This document shows, piece by piece, positions 28,765 through 35,377 of a stretch of 64,000 nt of DNA; position 1 is the first letter of the stretch, and each line of letters opens with the position of its first letter. The translations under genes and the position numbers were made by a program. This DNA comes from Stappia sp. 28M-7 (GTDB lineage Bacteria > Pseudomonadota > Alphaproteobacteria > Rhizobiales > Stappiaceae). The stretch covers positions 1,488,001 through 1,552,000 of the forward strand of contig NZ_JACMIA010000001.1 in the NCBI RefSeq assembly GCF_014252955.1, read 5' to 3'. Under the pieces are notes generated by a model, which was not told the origin of the DNA, did not search any database, and was given only the letters and a program-made list of their open reading frames with translations.

Positions 28765-29817
28765 GTCACCCCGGCCAAGCGCAGAGCCGGGGCCCATTGG
28801 CTGCCAGAGCGGTTGCGAGGGCACGTCCGCGCGAACTCCACGCACAGAGTGTCATCCCGCTTTCGGCGCAGCCGAAGACCGGGATCCAGTAACCCCGAAC
28901 GGCCGCGACTGAATCCTCGGCAGTTTTGCCGGACGGCGGTAGCTGCTGCCCTCGCACCACCCTCTCGTTTCGTCATCCCGGGCAAGCGCAGCGCGACCCG
29001 GGACCGGAGAGCAGAGGGCGTATGAGGTGCGCTCCGGGCCAAACCCGCACCCACGGTGGCTCCCCGGTCCCGGATCTTCGGCCTTCGGCCTCGTCCGGGA
29101 TAACGGAGGGAGGGGCTGGAGCGCATGAGCTACGCTGCCACCGTCCTCCGTATCGCTCCCGCTGAGGGTGCCAATGGGTCCCGGCTCTCCGGCTTAGCCT
29201 GCGGCCGGGATGACCTCCGAGGAAGAGCAGCCGGGATGACGGCCTGTGAGAGTGGCAACGGCCCGCATCCTCTCTGCCGTCACCCCGGCCAAGCGAAGCG
29301 CGAGCCGGGGCCCATTGGCTGCCAGAGCGGTTGCGAGGGCACGCTGGCGCGAACTCCACGCACAGGGTGTCGTCCCGGTTTCGGCGCAGCCGAAGACCGG
29401 GATCCAGTACCCCCGAAAGGCGGTAGCTGCCGCCCTCGCACCACCCTCTCGTTTCGTCATCCCGGGCAAGCGCAGCGCGACCCGGGACCGGAGAGCCGAG
29501 GGCCTTGCGAAGGTACTCTGGAACAACCCCGCATCCACGGTGGCTCTCCGGTCCCGGATCTTCGGCCTTCAGCCTCGTCCGGGATGACGGAGGGAGGGGC
29601 TGGAGCGCATGAGCTACGCTGCCACCGTCCTCCGTATCGCTCCCGCTGAGGGTCCAATGGGTCCCGGCTCTCCGGCTTCGCCTGCGGCCGGGATGACCTC
29701 CGAGGAAGAGCAGCCGGGATGACGGCCTATGAGACCGGCAACGCCCTCGCATCCTCTCTACCGTCACCCCGGCCAAGCGCAAGCGCAAAGCCGGGGTCCA
29801 TTGGCTGCCAGAGCGGC
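28765..29817. repeat. tandem 0.5-kb intergenic repeat (two full units and a partial third)
   Basis: Unit A 28765-29278 (514 nt) and unit B 29279-29762 (484 nt) are near-identical over most of their length; a third unit begins at 29763 and breaks off after CCAGAGCGG at 29817. Each contains several REP-like inverted segments (CCCGG...CCGGG pairs and CGGCCTTCGGCC). Short open frames inside are repetitive and lack SDs. The 28562-29857 interval therefore holds a terminator and repeats, no gene. Confidence 0.85.
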
Positions 29818-29857
29818 GGCAACAACGCGCCGGCCGAGCCCTACGCTTCCGATCGCG

Positions 29858-30370
29858 TCAGGGCTGAGCGCCCTGCTTGCCGCAGGGCTGGACGACGATG
29901 TCGTAAGCCTCTCTCATGCGCGAGATGTCGAACGATGCCTCGATGAGGACGGTGTCCTTGTCGCGCATGACCACGTCAAGCGTCCGGCCCCCGACAATCT
30001 GATCCAGGAAGGGCTTGGCCGTGTCGGCGTCCGGGAGGCTGAAGGCACGCTTGTTTTCAAAAGCGGGCATGGATACGGAGTGAGGCGGCCCCCCGTCGAT
30101 CCTGTACGTTACCTCGGCGGCATCTGCGTCGAAAATCCTGTCGCGGTGGGCGAACCACAAGCTTAGCCTGTCCATGATACAGGTCATGAGAAACGCTGTG
30201 CCCTCGCCGCTTTCGGGCTTGCTCCATAGCACTCCTGACGTGATCACGGTCTCGGTCTGGTTCGGCCCGCCATCGATCTTCCATTCCGCGCTTGTGGTGC
30301 TGCCTGTCTGCGCGCTGGCCGCGCCTATTGTGAGTGCCAGCGCAGCGAGTGCCATTCCCGATTTTTGCAT
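29858..30370 (-). CDS. small exported protein of unknown function
   Basis: A 170-aa protein with a Sec signal peptide (MQKSGMALAALALTIGAASA, cleavage before QTG). The mature part looks like a single beta-rich domain with two Cys (in LMTCIMDRLSLWF and VVQPCGKQ), which could form a disulfide. I do not recognise the family. The IDGGP motif occurs twice (WKIDGGPNQTET and YRIDGGPPHSVS), which may reflect a repeat. Its gene is alone or led by the doubtful ORF at 30402. Confidence 0.75.
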   Translation of the reverse strand: MQKSGMALAALALTIGAASAQTGSTTSAEWKIDGGPNQTETVITSGVLWSKPESGEGTAFLMTCIMDRLSLWFAHRDRIFDADAAEVTYRIDGGPPHSVSMPAFENKRAFSLPDADTAKPFLDQIVGGRTLDVVMRDKDTVLIEASFDISRMREAYDIVVQPCGKQGAQP

Positions 30371-30401
30371 AGTGTTTCCTTGTTCGACCTGAGTTCCGAT
30401 C

Positions 30402-30653
30402 TCAGCACATCGGCACGTTGTCCGTCCATGTCTCTTGCTCTGCTGGGGGGGAGCGGCTGGGATGTGCGCTGTGCCGGGTATCCGTTCCTTTCGCCTCCTG
30501 TTCGGGTTTTACTTCTTCCGGCAGGTTTTCAGTGCCGGCGAACGCTTTTGTCGCAGGTTCGCGATCCTTGATCTTTTTGGTTTTAATGCCTAGATCAGGT
30601 TCATGTCTGAAGCTGTTCTGAAAATTTTGTTCGGGTTCGTCCGGGAGACACAT
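30402..30653 (-). CDS. possible small hydrophilic protein, unsupported
   Basis: An 83-aa open frame, rich in Glu, Lys and Pro, no membrane segment, no recognised domain. It would sit 31 nt upstream of the exported-protein gene on the same strand. The composition is unlike the Arg/Ala/Gly-rich shadow frames nearby, which is why I keep it; the SD is weak and third-position GC is low. If it is not real, 30371-30764 has no gene. Confidence 0.3.
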   Translation of the reverse strand: MCLPDEPEQNFQNSFRHEPDLGIKTKKIKDREPATKAFAGTENLPEEVKPEQEAKGTDTRHSAHPSRSPPAEQETWTDNVPMC

Positions 30654-30764
30654 GTGTTTCCCGGAGCAGAACCGTATTGAGCCAAGCTTCAAGACGTTCT
30701 TGCTCCGGGTCTCCTTCACGGTTTCCCAGGTTCGCGCGGCCGCCGGCCGCGCCCGGAGAGCAAG

Positions 30765-30950
30765 ATGTCCAGAAGAATACAGCCCCTCATCTGTTTCCAT
30801 TGCCGGCAGGAATCGCCGCGCGCCGCCGCCCGCTGTCTGCATTGCCAACAGCCGCTTCTCCCGTCTGACAGGGCCCTTCAGTCGCGCCTGATGCTGCGCT
30901 CGGCGCGCCTGCGCGCAGCAGGGCCCGAGACGGCGGCGTATAGCAAATGA
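30765..30950 (+). CDS. zinc-ribbon mini-protein coupled to mscS
   Basis: A 61-aa protein with two CxxC knuckles spaced as a small zinc ribbon (ICFHCRQESPRAAARCLHC, about residues 9-27) and a basic C-terminus. The stop overlaps the start of the mechanosensitive channel gene (ATGA, 30947-30950), which argues that it is translated. Function unknown; zinc-ribbon stubs of this kind can act as regulatory or protein-binding modules. Confidence 0.6.
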   Translation: MSRRIQPLICFHCRQESPRAAARCLHCQQPLLPSDRALQSRLMLRSARLRAAGPETAAYSK

Positions 30951-31876
30951 GCCGGGTGTCGGATGCGGTGCTACGGGTGATGTGGCCGGGCCTGAGCACG
31001 GCCGCCTTCGTTGCCGCCCACTTGCTGCACCAGCCGCTTTTCGAGCTGTTGGGGTTGGGCCTGCCGGCCAGGGCCATCTTTGTCCTGACGGGAGGCGCGG
31101 CCTATTTCTCTGCTGCCTGGCTGGGCGGACGGCTTGCCGGGCTGGCGCTGGAGCGGACCGGTTCCCGTCGGCGCCGGGTGCCGAAACTGCTGCCGGAACT
31201 CGTTTCCGCGGCATTGTTTCTGGCCGCCGGCATCGCGACGGTGATGCTGGTGGTCGGACAGAGCCTGAGCGGCGCATTGGCCGGCTCCGGCCTTGTCATC
31301 GCGGTTCTGGGGTTTGCGCTGCGCAACACGCTGGCGGACGTCTTCTCCGGTATTGCGGTCGGCGTCGAGGCGCCGTACCGGATCGGCGATTGGGTGGCCA
31401 TCGACGACCTGACCAATGGCCGGGTGATCGAGATCGGCTGGCGCACCACCCGGCTTTCGACGCGGGACGACACCTATGTCATCCTGCCCAACAGCCAGAT
31501 CGCCCGTCAGAAGCTGGTCAATTACAGCGCCCCCAACCGGACGTACCGGACCCGCGTGCAGGTCGTCCTCGATCACGGCATCCCGGTTCTCGATGCCAAG
31601 GTTCTGCTGGCCGAGGCGGCTGCACGCGCCGGGATCATCGTCGCGATGCCGGCGCCCGACGTGCGGGTCGCCTCCTACGACGTGGACGGCATCCGCTACC
31701 ATGTGCGCTTCTGGGTGCCGAGCTTTGCCGATGATGTGGACTGCCGGGATGCGGTGTTCACGCAGATCGACACCGCCTTGCGTGAAAGGGGGCTGCCGCT
31801 GCCGGTCGGCGGGCTGCGGCTGCTTGGCCCGCAGCCGGAGGCGTCGGCAGAGCCGCGCGCGGTTGCCGCGTCCTGA
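30947..31876 (+). CDS. MscS-family mechanosensitive ion channel
   Basis: A 309-aa protein with about four N-terminal membrane helices, then the pore-lining TM3-like helix (LAGSGLVIAVLGFALRNTLA, about 108-127) and the cytosolic beta domain (YRIGDWVAIDD, ILPNSQIARQKLVNYS). MscS channels release solutes on osmotic downshock. It is a short-form member without extra periplasmic domain. It is translationally coupled to the preceding zinc-ribbon gene. Confidence 0.9.
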   Translation: MSRVSDAVLRVMWPGLSTAAFVAAHLLHQPLFELLGLGLPARAIFVLTGGAAYFSAAWLGGRLAGLALERTGSRRRRVPKLLPELVSAALFLAAGIATVMLVVGQSLSGALAGSGLVIAVLGFALRNTLADVFSGIAVGVEAPYRIGDWVAIDDLTNGRVIEIGWRTTRLSTRDDTYVILPNSQIARQKLVNYSAPNRTYRTRVQVVLDHGIPVLDAKVLLAEAAARAGIIVAMPAPDVRVASYDVDGIRYHVRFWVPSFADDVDCRDAVFTQIDTALRERGLPLPVGGLRLLGPQPEASAEPRAVAAS

Positions 31877-32002
31877 GGGGGGATCGGGTCGCGGATCCGC
31901 TTGCCCAGGCGACGGCGTGCTCTGTCTGGAGCCTTGCCGAAGCAAAAGCCGATCGACCCCGGACCGAGGCTGCGGCAATTCAGCTGTGTATCTGAATTTG
32001 AA

Positions 32003-32079
32003 TGGTCGGAGTGGCAGGATTTGAACCTGCGACCCCCTCGTCCCGAACGAGGTGCGCTACCAGGCTGCGCTACACTCCG
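32003..32079 (-). tRNA. tRNA-Pro (CGG)
   Basis: A full cloverleaf on the minus strand, 77 nt including encoded CCA. Acceptor CGGAGTG/CACTCCG, anticodon stem CCTCG/CGAGG with loop TTCGGGA (anticodon CGG), T-arm GCAGG-TTCAAAT-CCTGC. Confidence 0.97.
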
Positions 32080-32330
32080 AACCTTCGTCCCGCCGGCTGG
32101 GCCAGTCGGGTGGAGAGCGATTTTCCGGGCCGGGAGACCGGCGCTCATCCGTGGTGTGGCGGGTTCATATCACCGGCAATCGGGCTCCGCAACCCTGTGC
32201 GTGAAAGGTTTTTCTTCCTGCCTGTGGATGACGGCGGGCGGGGCGGATTTAAGCTGTGCGCGCGGCTTCGCGCGCCTAAGGCGCTGCTTGCGCGGCGCGG
32301 GCGCGCTCGCTATACAGGCGGCCTGCGATT

Positions 32331-32405
32331 TGGGGCGTAGCCAAGCGGTAAGGCAGCGGTTTTTGGTACCGCCATGCGCAGGTTCGAATCCTGCCGCCCC
32401 AGCCA
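32331..32405 (+). tRNA. tRNA-Gln (TTG)
   Basis: 75 nt including encoded CCA. Acceptor TGGGGCG/CGCCCCA, anticodon stem GCGGT/ACCGC with loop TTTTGGT (anticodon TTG), T-arm GCAGG-TTCGAAT-CCTGC. A TATAC -10-like box is at 32311-32315. The prophage starts shortly downstream without disrupting it. Confidence 0.97.
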
Positions 32406-32419
32406 GCTTTTCAGCTCGT

Positions 32420-32603
32420 TGCATCAATCTGCCGGGCTCCGCGTGATTACCCCTGTTCGAATCGTTCGGCGTGATCATACGATCTCCTGCATGAGCGGGG
32501 ATAACGTCCCGGCGCGTTCGTCGGTCGTGCCTCTTGTAGCGCGCAAAATCGGTTGGCACTTCGCGCAAGTTCAAATGACAACAGAAACCGAAGCGCGCGA
32601 GGC
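32420..32603. other. candidate right terminus of the Mu-like prophage
   Basis: This 184-bp non-coding strip lies between tRNA-Gln and the last phage gene. Mu-family ends begin 5'-TG; TGCATCAATCTG at 32420 is a candidate. Three related blocks, AATCTGCCGGGC (32426), AATCGTTCGGC (32460) and AATCGGTTGGC (32548), could be transposase-binding sites R1-R3. The exact end cannot be fixed without the other terminus and its 5-bp target duplication. Confidence 0.3.
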
Positions 32604-33188
32604 TCAAGCGGCGCGGTCGGCCGGCCCTGCCGCGCCCGGCTTCAGGCAGGCCTGCGGCGCGGTGTTCAGAAACCCGTGCTCGGCAAGGTGCCACATGGTT
32701 TTCGTCAGCAGGTCTAACCCCATTGGTGCCAGTGCGCGCCTCCACAACGTGGCGGCCGTTTCGCCCGGCTCCACGAAACACCAGTCCTGATAGACGACCG
32801 CGCCGTCATCCACCCCGTCCTCCAACTGGTAGACCGTCCCCCCGGTCACGCGGTCACCGGCGCTTATGGCCCCCTCAACGGCGTGGCGGCCCTTGTGAAG
32901 AGGCAGCAACGACGGGTGGTAGCCTACCGACCATGCCGCCGACGCGCGGAGCCACGCGGGCACGTACAGGAACGAGTGCGCTGAAACGAGAAGGTCGACG
33001 GCCGGGAGCCCATAGAGGTCCCCGATAGCACCTGCGCAGATGAAGACGTCGGTTCCCGAAATGTGGGCCGCCTGGGCAAGCCGATCTTCCGGCGACGGGG
33101 CGATGACGTACTCGACCGCACCGAACGCCCTGGCCGCCGCAAGCACTTCACTGCCGAGCCACTTCTGGCCGATGATCGCAATCTTCAT
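32604..33188 (-). CDS. formyltransferase-fold protein in phage com/mom-like operon
   Basis: A 194-aa protein of the formyltransferase fold (PurN/Fmt catalytic domain). Seen: an N-terminal Rossmann-like start MKIAIIGQKWLGSEV, GYHPSLLPLHKGRHAVEGAI with the catalytic-type His91, GGTVYQLEDGVDDGAVVYQD with Asp127. The Asn of the usual Asn-x-His pair is Gly89 here, so either chemistry or assignment differs from tetrahydrofolate formyltransferases. It overlaps the ABC-GNAT gene by ATGA, so it belongs to the same operon. It probably formylates, or transfers a related one-carbon group to, the base or intermediate made by that protein; this is inference. Confidence 0.82.
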   Translation of the reverse strand: MKIAIIGQKWLGSEVLAAARAFGAVEYVIAPSPEDRLAQAAHISGTDVFICAGAIGDLYGLPAVDLLVSAHSFLYVPAWLRASAAWSVGYHPSLLPLHKGRHAVEGAISAGDRVTGGTVYQLEDGVDDGAVVYQDWCFVEPGETAATLWRRALAPMGLDLLTKTMWHLAEHGFLNTAPQACLKPGAAGPADRAA

Positions 33189-34294
33189 TGTCCCGACTCC
33201 ACATATCTAAAGCCCTGCACGGCCCGGAAGTGCCCCCCGTATCCCGTTCCTGCGTGCTTTGTGCGTCGGATGCTGGCAGCGGATTTGGCCTTGTTCGCCC
33301 CGTAGAGGTTGCAGGAAACCTGCGCCCAATCCCGATGACGGCGGAGCGCGGCTGCAAGCCCCGGATGGGAGGTGTGGAAGAGGGTCGGCATGGGTTTGCC
33401 GAATCTGTTGTGCCCCCTGCGCCAGCGGGCGCAGATTGCATTGAGAAATCGGAGGCCGACCCCCGCGCCTTGCCATTCGGGCATGATCACAAGACGACAG
33501 GCGCGCGCCTCCACCATGCCCGGCCGGGTCGAGAATGCTACGTGCGCCACCGGGGCGCCCTCGACACACCCGACGTAGCACGTCGCGGCGATCATCTTCG
33601 GCAGCTTCAGATAGTGATGCGGCTCAAACTGCGGCCAAAACTCCCAGCCGCATTCGTGGATGTCGAGGGCGATGTCTGGTCGCCGTCGAAGATACCTCCC
33701 GGTGAACTGGCCGCTCGCGGTGTCATAGACCCAATCGGGCGAGAGCCAGTCCACAATGTCACGATGGCACGACAGCAGCACCGCTTGGCCGCTGGTTCGA
33801 CGCCAGGCCTTCGCGAAGGCAAGCGCGCCGATGCGAGCTATCTGGCGGTCGACGACAGAGGTGAACTCGTCCACCACCACCCGTGCCGGGCGCTCGCATA
33901 CGATGCGGGCGAGATCGGCCCGAAAGCGCTCGCCGTTGGAAAGGACGTGATACGGCCGAAGCCAGGCCGGCACGCTGCCAAGGCCGACAGCCGCAAGAGC
34001 GGCCGTCACCTCGTCAAACGCCCCATGGGGCGCGATAGCATCGACAATCGGGGCATCGGCCGGCCAGCCGGCCGCTTCATAGAAAGCACCGGCGCCGAAG
34101 ATCTCGCGGCCGATGGATGTCTTGCCGGAGCCGGACGGGCCCACGACGAGCCCGATAGACCAGTCGTCACCTTCAACCGGAAGATCGGCCGCAATGTCGA
34201 CGTTCGCGCCCGTCTCGACATTGAAGAGGGACTGCACCCGTGCGGCGCGGTAGCTGTCGAAGTGGTCGCAGCGGTGGCGGATGTCGATCCTCAT
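33185..34294 (-). CDS. ABC-type ATPase fused to a Mom-like GNAT acyltransferase
   Basis: A 369-aa two-domain protein. Residues about 20-205 are an ABC-class ATPase with no membrane partner: Walker A GPSGSGKT (52-59), signature LSNGER (118-123), Walker B VVVDEF (140-144), H-loop His177. Residues about 210-369 are a GNAT domain with the acyl-CoA loop QGAGVG (275-280) and HHY (226-228), which I also associate with Mom-type proteins. Mu Mom is a GNAT-related enzyme that modifies adenine in phage DNA. The fused ATPase may recognise or remodel DNA. It starts within an ATGA overlap of the preceding small gene. Confidence 0.85.
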   Translation of the reverse strand: MRIDIRHRCDHFDSYRAARVQSLFNVETGANVDIAADLPVEGDDWSIGLVVGPSGSGKTSIGREIFGAGAFYEAAGWPADAPIVDAIAPHGAFDEVTAALAAVGLGSVPAWLRPYHVLSNGERFRADLARIVCERPARVVVDEFTSVVDRQIARIGALAFAKAWRRTSGQAVLLSCHRDIVDWLSPDWVYDTASGQFTGRYLRRRPDIALDIHECGWEFWPQFEPHHYLKLPKMIAATCYVGCVEGAPVAHVAFSTRPGMVEARACRLVIMPEWQGAGVGLRFLNAICARWRRGHNRFGKPMPTLFHTSHPGLAAALRRHRDWAQVSCNLYGANKAKSAASIRRTKHAGTGYGGHFRAVQGFRYVESGQ

Positions 34295-34476
34295 GTGACC
34301 ACCACCTTGAGCCGGGCGCCCTGAAGGGCCTTCAAACCCTCGTAGAGGGCACGTTGAGAGGCTTCATCAGGGCAGACAGCAATAACGCCATACTGCTCGC
34401 GGTAGCGGTTTCCGGGTGGTACGCCGGGGCATTTCGGGTCAAGCGGCGGGAGATCGGATTTGGCTTTTCCTGCCAT
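34291..34476 (-). CDS. 61-aa protein between com and the ABC-GNAT gene
   Basis: A small protein with Pro-rich N-terminal half (PPLDPKCPGVPPGNRY) and a C-terminal stretch, YGVIAVCPDEASQRALYEGL, of a kind I have seen in phage proteins but cannot name. The ATG at 34476 lies 2 nt after the com stop and its own stop overlaps the ABC-GNAT start (ATGA), so it is a coupled member of the operon. Upstream in-frame extension to 34620 overlaps com and is a shadow. Confidence 0.7.
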   Translation of the reverse strand: MAGKAKSDLPPLDPKCPGVPPGNRYREQYGVIAVCPDEASQRALYEGLKALQGARLKVVVT

Positions 34477-34478
34477 GG

Positions 34479-34640
34479 TTATTCCCTGTCCGGCAGCTCG
34501 GGGCGCTCGGGTTGGGGCTCGGCAGGCCTCAGTGCATTGATGGTCCCGCAGCGCGGGCACTTGATCTCGATCACCCCACATATCGCGTACCGCTCGGCAC
34601 GCATCAAGAGGCGTCGGCATATGCAGCGGATGGACTCCAC
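34479..34640 (-). CDS. com: Com-family zinc-finger translational activator
   Basis: A 53-aa protein starting with GTG (complement 34638-34640), with GAGG 6 nt upstream. Sequence features match phage Mu Com: start (V/M)ESIRC, RRLLMRAE, then GVIEIKCPRCGTIN with the second knuckle Cys28/Cys31. Mu Com binds mom mRNA and opens its translation start; here the downstream genes are the 61-aa ORF and the Mom-like ABC-GNAT. The first knuckle reads Cys6-Ile-Cys8, one residue shorter than the C-x-x-C of Mu Com, and an extra Cys21 is present. Zinc binding may therefore use a different set. Confidence 0.8.
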   Translation of the reverse strand: MESIRCICRRLLMRAERYAICGVIEIKCPRCGTINALRPAEPQPERPELPDRE

Positions 34641-34659
34641 TCTTGACCTCAAATAGACA

Positions 34660-34703
34660 GACCCCGCTGCTGATCGGATCCGGTCAGTAGAAGCGGCGGG
34701 GTC
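34660..34703. promoter_or_regulatory. large inverted repeat upstream of com, probable operon control site
   Basis: Outer arms GACCCCGC (34660) and GCGGGGTC (34696) enclose an inner imperfect palindrome, CTGATCGGATCCGGTCAG (34670-34687), with a central CGGATCCG and two GATC sites. It lies 19 nt upstream of the com GTG. It may be an operator, a promoter element or a terminator separating the fibre operon from com. Mu mom is controlled through GATC methylation, so the two GATC sites are notable, but a Dam enzyme is not typical of this host group. Confidence 0.5.
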
Positions 34704-34756
34704 GCTGTTGAGGGTTGCTTGCAGCGTGTGGGGGACTGGTTGGCGCTAGACCCCAC

Positions 34757-34803
34757 GGCCCGGAAGTCGCATTCCGGGCTCCCCGCTCCTTCGTCGGAGC
34801 GGG
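34757..34803. terminator. two adjacent stem-loops at the end of the tail-fibre operon
   Basis: Stem 1 is 34782-34803 (CCCGCTCC/GGAGCGGG, 6-nt loop). Stem 2 is 34758-34779 (GCCCGGAA/TTCCGGGC, 6-nt loop). Both follow the DUF4376 stop on the minus strand within 50 nt. There is no clear U-run; tandem hairpins still make this the likely end of the tail transcript. Confidence 0.6.
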
Positions 34804-34807
34804 CGTC

Positions 34808-35377
34808 TTACTCGGGGTCCGGCACTGGTTCCGGTTCCGGCTCGGGCTCGGGCTCAGGCTCGGGCGCCGTAAAGGCCGCTTCCACGGCCTCCCGTGTGAC
34901 GATCACGCCGGCCTCGATGTCCGCCGCCACGGCCGCCTCGATGGCGAAGGAGGCGCGCACATGCTCGCGCACGGCCAGGGCGAGCTCCTGCACATCCGCA
35001 TTGGCCAGCGGCCTGAAGAGACCATCGGCGAACTTCCACGGCTCCCCATCGACCCGGTTCCCGCTGGTCACCGCCACGTGCTCGGCCAGGACCTTGGTCT
35101 GGCTCTGCCGATCGGTGTGCACCGGCCAGCCGCGCCACCCCATCCCGCCGACCTCGGTCTGCCAGCGCAGATCGGCCGCAAGCGCGATCAGCTCGGCCGG
35201 CAAAGGTGCCGGAGCGGGCGGCCGGGCAAAGCCCGTCTCCGGATCGTGCAGGTCGCCGATCACCGCCTCGTCGGCGTCCGCCAGATAGCCGTTCTCGACC
35301 CCGACTTCCGGCCCGGCCATGATGATGTTGACCACGACACCATCGACCACATGCGCGCGCGCTCTCACTTCGCTCAT
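34808..35377 (-). CDS. DUF4376 tail-fibre-associated protein
   Basis: A 189-aa protein with a DUF4376 domain (about 95-160; HTDRQSQTKVLAEHVAVTSG and FRPLANADVQELALAVREH), found on phage tail-fibre or fibre-assembly proteins. The N-terminus (MSEVRARAHVVDGVVVNIIM) is the short beta segment typical of this group. The C-terminus is a low-complexity Glu-Pro run (EPEPEPEPEP). It overlaps the fibre gene by ATGA and is the last structural gene. Confidence 0.82.
   Translation of the reverse strand: MSEVRARAHVVDGVVVNIIMAGPEVGVENGYLADADEAVIGDLHDPETGFARPPAPAPLPAELIALAADLRWQTEVGGMGWRGWPVHTDRQSQTKVLAEHVAVTSGNRVDGEPWKFADGLFRPLANADVQELALAVREHVRASFAIEAAVAADIEAGVIVTREAVEAAFTAPEPEPEPEPEPEPVPDPE

Noticed and set aside
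28549-29788. Several 100-270-aa open frames inside the tandem repeat region
   Set aside because: They exist on both strands, repeat with the DNA units, and lack ribosome binding sites and domain-like sequence.
28765-29817. CRISPR array
   Set aside because: The period is about 0.5 kb with near-identical units, not short repeats with unique spacers.
32003-32405. tRNA-Pro or tRNA-Gln as integrase attachment site for the prophage
   Set aside because: Both tRNAs are intact with no adjoining 3' duplication, no integrase gene was seen, and MuA/MuB imply transposition.
33188-34324. 378-aa plus-strand frame opposite the ABC-GNAT gene
   Set aside because: The minus strand carries intact Walker A, signature, Walker B and GNAT motifs in coupled frames; the plus frame has none.
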